From JANXLS01 sp035308565 (GTDB taxonomy: Bacteria; Planctomycetota; SZUA-567; H5-PLA8), in contig DATGGK010000055.1 in NCBI GenBank assembly GCA_035308565.1, forward strand, positions 1 to 64,000: a stretch of 64,000 nt of DNA, given 5' to 3'. Both the position numbers and the translations under genes were made by a program. Under the pieces are notes generated by a model. It did no database searches. It was not told where the DNA came from and saw only the letters and a list, made by a program, of their open reading frames with translations. This document shows, piece after piece, positions 48,947 through 56,300 of this stretch. Each line of letters opens with the position of its first letter. Position 1 is the first letter of the stretch.

Positions 48947-50083
48947 CTACGGCAAGTGTCCACTGAACTCGATCAATTTACCGATCCCATCGTCCGCAAC
49001 TTTTGGGGCTGGATCGCTGCCGTCGTTGATCGCGATCAAGGCTGCGAAGTTTTTCTGTGGGGCAATCCAAACTGTGCAGAACCACGTCGTGTTCGAGCCG
49101 GCGTGCGTGAGCGCGAGGCCGCCGGCCCAGGGGCGCTGCGCGATGATCCAGCCGCCGGCGTAGTCCTGTTTCGGCTTCGGCGTGGTCAGCTCTTTGAAGG
49201 TGGCCTCTGAAATAAACGCGGGCTTGCCTTGCGCGGCGAGCAGTATTTGAGAGACAAATTTACACCAATCGCTCATCGAACAATGAACGGTTCCCGCGGG
49301 ACCCAGCACCGGCGCGTTGTCGAATTGCGACGGCTGGAGAGTACTGTTTTTAAGCGAATGTCCCCACGGCTGATCCACTTTACCGGGAGTTCCCGGAGGT
49401 CCAAATCCGGCGCTGGTCATCTTCAACGGAGCGAAGATTTCGGATTGGATGACCTCTTCCCAGGCTTTGCCCGTTTTGGATTCGACGATCGCGCCCAGCA
49501 CGACGTAGCTGACATTCGAGTAGAAAAAGGCACCGATGGGTTGCGCGGGCGGAGCGGCAAGCGCCTCTGCGACCGCTTTGCGGCGCTGCGCTGGCAGTTT
49601 GGCGTGAGTCGCATCCAGCGTCCACCAATTCAGATCGTGAGGGAATCCGGCGTTGTGATCCAGTAAATCGCGCACTGTTACTTTGGCTTTCTCTGGATTC
49701 ATGCCGGCGGCAAGATCGGGAAAAATCTCGCGCATCGGCGTGTCGAATTTGAACTGCTTTTTGTCAATCAGTTGCCCGATCAAAATCGCCGTCATGGCTT
49801 TCGTGTCGGAGCCAAGGTGGATCGTATCGGTAGCAAGAAAAGGCGCGGAGTCGCCGACTTTGCGAATGCCGGCGCTGCCCAAGGCGACAATGTCGTTGCC
49901 GCGAACAATGGCGCCGACCGCGCCCGGAAGTTTTGAATCGTTTATAAGCGGAGCAAGCGTCGGACCCAGATCGTGAGGCTGAACCTCACCCGCGTGGAGG
50001 AGCGACGCGGCAAGACATGCGAAAGCCATGAGGAATTCCGTGAATTCGACACGCAAAAGGCTGCACCCTATTGATCCGCGCAT
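48947..50083 (-). CDS. Exported serine hydrolase, class C beta-lactamase family
   Basis: 378 aa from ATG 50083, with GAGG eight bases upstream. A hydrophobic leader (FLMAFACLAASLLHAG) suggests export. Penicillin-binding-protein-like motifs are present: SDTK in HLGSDTKAMTAILIG (catalytic Ser and Lys), YSN in FFYSNVSYVVLG, and HAGSN near residue 335 in the place of the KTG box. Such proteins act as D-Ala peptidases or esterases; true beta-lactamase activity cannot be claimed. No operon partners; its downstream neighbour is the restriction island. Confidence 0.87.
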   Translation of the reverse strand: MRGSIGCSLLRVEFTEFLMAFACLAASLLHAGEVQPHDLGPTLAPLINDSKLPGAVGAIVRGNDIVALGSAGIRKVGDSAPFLATDTIHLGSDTKAMTAILIGQLIDKKQFKFDTPMREIFPDLAAGMNPEKAKVTVRDLLDHNAGFPHDLNWWTLDATHAKLPAQRRKAVAEALAAPPAQPIGAFFYSNVSYVVLGAIVESKTGKAWEEVIQSEIFAPLKMTSAGFGPPGTPGKVDQPWGHSLKNSTLQPSQFDNAPVLGPAGTVHCSMSDWCKFVSQILLAAQGKPAFISEATFKELTTPKPKQDYAGGWIIAQRPWAGGLALTHAGSNTTWFCTVWIAPQKNFAALIAINDGSDPAPKVADDGIGKLIEFSGHLP

Positions 50084-50124
50084 AATCAATGCCTCATGTG
50101 ACCGCGGCGAGCAGTTGCCGTTTC

Positions 50125-50145
50125 CCCTCTCCCTCCGGGAGAGGG
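50125..50145. repeat. Palindromic repeat CCCTCTCCC / GGGAGAGGG
   Basis: Perfect nine-base arms around TCC, followed by GCGCGGGGTGAGGGGAGGG. This resembles a CTC/GAG-rich palindrome seen in many bacterial intergenic regions. It lies between the serine hydrolase and the end of the second PATR-C25 gene. Confidence 0.6.
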
Positions 50146-50304
50146 CCGACGCAGGTACTCCTGCGCGGGGTGAGGGGAGGGTGTGGCATTGCGAACGCGC
50201 GCGTCAATAATCGCGAAACGTGCGCACTAATCCTTCAAATACACCGGGCGGGGGAAGTTTGGCGGAGAGCAGCGCGCGATTGCCGGACTCTCGCCGCGTT
50301 CTGG

Positions 50305-53300
50305 CTAGAACTGCCCCGGAACGCTGCCGCTGGAACCGCCGGTCTTTGCGCCGGTTGGTCCGCCGGCGGGCGCTGCCGCAGCCTTCGACAGCACCGGCAT
50401 CGCCGGATCGCCGAAGATTTGCTCGGTGTTGCTGAGGTCAATGTAGAAGCCGCCGCCTTTTGCGTAGGCCCATTGCTGCGTCTTCAGTAGCGCATTGCCC
50501 CAGCGTTGTGTCGTGCCGGCATTGGTGAGCAACTGGCTCATGAATTCAGTCGCGTTCTGCGAATTCATGTACGTCGAACTCGCGATGCTTGCGCTGATGC
50601 CGCCTTGCGGCTGCGTCAACGCCTGAATCGCGATGCTCTGGTAGCCGGTCTCATTTTTCGCCATCCAATTCGCCGTGCAGGTTGACTGCAGGAAGACCGC
50701 GGAGCCGGTCCATGCCGAAACCATGTCGTTGTCGAGGATGCGCGGGACTTCGTTTCCGAGGCGCACGGCGTTGCCGTGCCCGATGTACATCAGCAAATCC
50801 GCCCCGCCGTTGGCCGCGGCCGTCAACGCCGCAGTCACTTCGGGCGAAGTCTGATACGTCACACCAAGGTAATTCGGCTGCCACATCAGGTCTGGATGCG
50901 CCTGGGCGATGGCGTCGGCTTCCCCGGCGAAATCGCCCGCGTCTGGATCTGCGCGGTCGGCGGCGGCGTGCACGCGATAGCCAGTGGTCAATCCGGTGTT
51001 GCTAAGCACGTGCGTGACGGCGTTGCTCAATTCGCCGGCGTCGTTCACCGGCAAGCGACCCACTGCAATTTCCGGATAACCGCGGCCGAGGTCGCCGAAC
51101 ATCGAGTCGCTCGTCGCCTGTGCCCAGAACGTCGTGGACACCAGGAATGTCGGACAGAGCGGATCGACGCCCAAGCCGCTGTAGTTGCGGTAATCGTAGG
51201 TCGTGCGGCCCAGCAACAGCAGGTATTGCGGACGCACCGAGCGCACGGCGTTCTGAATACCCGCCGGACCGTAGCGCCCGTAATTGTAGTAATCGAAGAT
51301 CTGCTCCTGATCGACGAACGAGCCGCGCAAGCCTTCTTTCGCGCGCTGCATTAAGAGCGGCTGGACCGCTGAACTGAATTGCGCCGGGCCAACCGGCATG
51401 TACGTCATCGCCTTCACCGGCGCGACCTGCCGCTTGGTTACGGAAATCGGCAGATTCTCCTGGGCCGCCGGCACCACAAGGTAGTGTCCCGTGCCGCCCG
51501 ACGCCGCGTTGAAGCGCAACGTGTACGTGCCGTTTGCCTGCGCCTGCGATTCGTACGCGGCCAGCGCCGCGCGATCCGGGTAGCGCGCGTCAACGACCCA
51601 AACAATGTTGCTCGGTACATTGCGGATTTCGAACAGCTTCGAATACGCGCTCAAATTGTACACGTCCAGCGGCGTTGAACCGTCGAGCGATTTCGTGTAG
51701 CCGATGGTCATCGAATGCAGGAACGAAATCTGGCTGGCCACTCCGTCAAGCGTGGGCGTCACCAAGTCGATCTGATTCGCTCCATTAGTGAGCACGCCCG
51801 ACGGAATCTGGAACGCGATCTGCATCATTGTATTGCCACCACTCCATGTCGCCTGTCCCACAGGCTGCCCGTTCACCAGCACTTGGAGCGCGTGATCCGG
51901 CGATACGCCATCGACCTGGGTCAAGCTCCACAGATTCACCGTCAGCGAAGCCGCGCCGCTGCTGGCGTTGGGCGTCGAAACGCTGAAGCTCTGATCCGTG
52001 CCGTCGGTCAAATACTGGCTTGAGAACCACGGCGCGAACGTGAACGGCCGCAGGCTGAAATCGAAATACACATCGTGGTAGGTGCTCGTGACCGCCGCCG
52101 GCGTTTGGGTGTTCACCGCCTGAGTGCCCGCGAACAAACCGTTTGCGTGCGGAATTTGTCCGGCTGCTGTCGCGCCGCTGGTGTTGCGCAGGAAAATCGC
52201 GTCCTTGTCGGTGTAATCGTCCTGATAGCCCGGCGCGAACACGACCAAGCCGTCGCTCGTGACCGCGAGCGCTGTCATCGAAACGCCTTCGCGTACAATG
52301 CTGAGGTGCTTCGCATTGAAACCCGCCGGCAACATCGCCTGCGGAATCAGCAGCACACCCGGAGCATTGTACACGACTTTCGCGCCCGTGTAGCTGGCAG
52401 GCTTGCTCGTTCCAGTGCTGAACCACCGCGCGCTGGCCGCGTAGGACGGGCCTCCGAGCCCGTCCAAATTCGTGCCGGATGCGACGGGCTTGGCAGCCTG
52501 TCCTGGTGGCGCATCGTTCGGATTCAGCGCGCGCACGCTTGCCGCGGGCAACGTGAGTTTGCCTTGCGCGTCGAAGGCGAGCGCGGCGTTCCCGCTCCCG
52601 TGCAGTCGCGGCTCGTGGCTTTCCGTAACGCTGCTTTGGCCGCCTACCGACGTGCGCGGCTCGCTCGCGAACTTCGCGCTCAGCGTCGCGCCGAGCTTTA
52701 ATTCTTTCGCCGTCCCCACGCTGGACACCGCCGCGTCGAAGCCTTCAGCGCTTAGTTCCGCGCCAAATGCCTCGATCACCGCCGATGCAACCTTCGCGTA
52801 CGTTTCGCTCACACCGCGCACGCTGACCGATTCAAGCTTGTATTCGTACATACCGGGCGCGGCCCAATCGTAGACGCGGTAGGTCTTCGCGTCGGCGTTG
52901 GTGATGCGTCCGGAGATCAGCGCGGAATTCACGCGCTGCCAGCCACTTACTGGCGTGCGCGGCTCTTGAACGGCGCGGCGATACACGTTGAAGCCCAGGT
53001 TCTGGTATTCGGAAATGGCCGTCCATTCGAGCATCGCTCCAGCACCCTGCGCCATCGCCGCGAACGATTCAATCTTCACAGGGGTCACGGCTGAACTCTT
53101 GAATTTGACGATGATTTGATTCGCGGCGGGCGTAATCGTCGCGCCAGGTGCCGGGCTGACGGTCGGCGTCGTGCCGTCGGTATAAATCACATCGTAGTCG
53201 TTTCCATATTGCATCGTGCCCGCGAGCACACCATTAAACGCATTGGCGATGCCGCCCGCCGCGGTCGTCACAACCGTGTACTGCACGGGAACCGTCGAAG

Positions 53301-56300
53301 GCGCATCAAACCCCAGCGACAAGCTGCTCGTGCCGCCAAGCGTCAGCGCGCCGGACAAGTTCAGCGACTGGCTGTGCGAGTTTGCATTGTGAAGAATGAG
53401 CGACAGTTTGCCGCCGCCGGACAAATCGACGTTCGCACCGGTCAAGAGTTCATTGGCATTGAGGCTTGCGACCGAGCTCGTAGTCCCCGGCCAGAGGCGC
53501 GCGCCCGCCGGAGTAAACGCAAGCGCATTGATCATCGAACCCAAGCCGCGAACGGTGCCGCCGATCGTTTGCCCGTTGCCATCCAGCGTCGCGCCGGACG
53601 CCACGGTTACATTGGGAGTTGCCCCCAATACCGTTGCCGCTCCAAGTTTCAACGTCCCGCCCGCTACAGAAATGCCAGTCGAATTGGAAAGCGTATTCGC
53701 CGGCGCACTCAAGACCAGAGAGCCCGTTGTCGTGCCGCCGGCATTCAAGGTGATAGCCTGAACTGTTCCGCCGTCGTTGAGCGCCCCCAGAGTCAACACT
53801 CCGGTTCCCGCGCCATTGTTTGCAACATTCACGGTCGGCCCCGCGAGCGTCGTCGCGCCGAAGGTCAAGCCGTAAGATTGGCCGGACGCCGTGTTCGCAC
53901 TGGGAAGCACATTAAAGGTCGCTCCCGAAGCCAGCGCCAGCGTCCCCAGGGTCAAGGTCGTTGTTCCCACGGGCACAGTCACCTTAATGTTGCTCGCCGG
54001 GCCTTGTATGCTGACATTGTTGGGATAAACAGTGACCGGCGTATTCGGCGTGCCTGAATTATAGGCAAAATTGCTGATCGTCTCGGTACAGTTCGCACCT
54101 CCTGTGCCGCCCGTGAATCCGACGTAACAAGTTGTGCCCGTGACCGATGTCGCAATATTCTGCGCGGTGTAGGTATTTGTAAACGTTCCATTAGTCGTCA
54201 AATCTTTTAGATTGACTACGACAGTCTGGGCCGTCGAATTGTAAGTCACTGTGAACTGTATTGGATCCCCTGACGCAAGGTTCACACCCGTAGTTGTTAC
54301 CTGGGGTTGTTGTACGCCATTGACGCCTGTGCCGATTTGACTCCCGCCAGCTTGTGTGGCGTTATAGACATTAATCGTGATTGCATAACTGGTCAACATT
54401 CCGACATAACCCAATCCGCCGCCATTGTTGCCGACAGTCGTAGCTGCGACGTTTTGCAGGCAAAAAGTGACGCCATCGGCCGGAGTATTGTTGGGATTGA
54501 CCAGTGTATAAACGAAGCTTGCAGTAAACCCGCCTGAGTACGCAACCTTCGACGTGGGAAATACACTGCGTGCTTCATTGCCGTTGTTATCCGTCAACGT
54601 GGCTACATCGGATGCAATTGCAGCGCCTCCGTTTTTGCTCCAGCCGGTGCCGCTTACCCCAAATCCTCCGAGGGTCGGCGGAATCAGCGTGCCGGCGTCC
54701 AATGTCGCATTGGCGTTGAGCGTGATTGCGCCGTTCCCCAGCGCGCCGGGAACGGTGCTCGCCAATGTGCCTGCATTGGTCACCGATGTCGTTCCATAAG
54801 AATTGGCGGTATTGGAAAGCACAACGGTTCCAGTTCCAACTTTAGCCAAATTGACGATTCCCGTTCCGCCGCCACCGTTAACGATCGTGCCGGTATACGT
54901 GGTTCCAAAAGTGGTTCCGCCGCCGTTGCTTTCACCAAGGGTTAAAGTCGAGGTGCTGCTCGACACGGAGTTGGTCACGACTCCGGTTCCAAAAAGCCTA
55001 TCGATGCTTTCGCTCTGCCCGCCAAGATCGAACGTGCCGCCGCCCATGTTCACCAAACCCGCCGGACCCGTCGGCCCTGAGCCCAGAATCTGGTCTCCGC
55101 CGGTGCCCGTGATTTTAACGGTGGCGCCAGCCACGATCGCACTGATTCCATCCACGGCATGAACAGTGGCCGACGATGTTTTCGCCAAAGCCAGCGTGCC
55201 GGCCTGTACGTTGGCGATGAGGTTCGTATTTCCCGTAGCGCCCTGCAAACTCAGCGTACCGGCTCCCACTTTATTTACAGTGGCCTGGGCCGTAAATGAA
55301 AACTGGCTGTTGATGTTCAGCACTCCCGCCGCGTTGTTGACGTCGAGGGTGCCGCCGGTGCCGGTCCCCAGCGCGTTGAACGACCGCGTCGTGGTGACCG
55401 CAGCCGTACCCGTATATTGCAGCGTCCCGCCAGTTAGCGTGACACCGGATGCCGCCGGCCCCAGCGCGCTGGTCCCGCTGTCGGAGATCGTATTGACACT
55501 CAAAATGCCGGCGCTGATCTGCGTGCCGCCCGTAAAGGTGTTCGCACCCGTCAAGGTTTGGGTCGCGGCGCCCGCCTTGGCCAATGAAACTTTCATGGTG
55601 GCGCCGTCCTGTATGACTCCGGGAAACGTGTTCGCACTGCTGCCGGTGGCGTTGCCAATCGTGAAAAAGCTGTTGGAAGTGGCGCTGGAGTTTGTGACCG
55701 TTCCGCCCGAACCGCCCAATGCCGCAATCGATTCATTGGCGCCGTTCAAATCGAAAGTGCCGCCGGTGTTGACCAGCACAACGGTGTTATCGTAAATCTG
55801 ATCGCCGCCCGTTCCGGTTATCTGGATGGTTCCAGTGCCGCCCACGATGACGAGTATGGCCAACGAATGCACGCCGCCATTGCTGGTCTTGTTCAGCAGA
55901 ACGGTTCCAGCGATGACGTTGGCATCCAACGCGACATTGTCGTTGGTGCCGGAAATCTTGAATGTGCCAGGCCCGACAAAGCTGAGCACCGCGTTAACGC
56001 CGGCAGTGCCAATGCCCGTGCCGGTCGTTTCAAGGGTCGTGCCAGCCGTGGTAATGTTCAGCCTGGCGTCACTGGTGACACTGAAACCGCGGTCAATGGT
56101 CACACTGGCGCCAGTATAGCTAAGCGTGCCGCCCAGAAGCACCAAGCTGGCTGAGGCATTGCTGGACTGCCCAATGCTGCTCGGAAGCCCGCCGTTGGCC
56201 AGGAAAACAGGCTGAAGTGTGCTGGGGCCGCCAACGATCGTCGCGCCCAAATAAGTATTCGCCACGTTCAGAAGCGATAGTGTGCCCGGCCCGTACGAGG

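Noticed and set aside
48947..50083. True beta-lactamase resistance gene
   Set aside because: SDTK and YSN motifs are general to class C-like serine hydrolases and the KTG box is HAG; resistance cannot be inferred.
53116..56154. Long plus-strand frames within the second PATR-C25 gene
   Set aside because: Shadow translations of Gly/Thr-rich repeats; no ribosome sites or domains.
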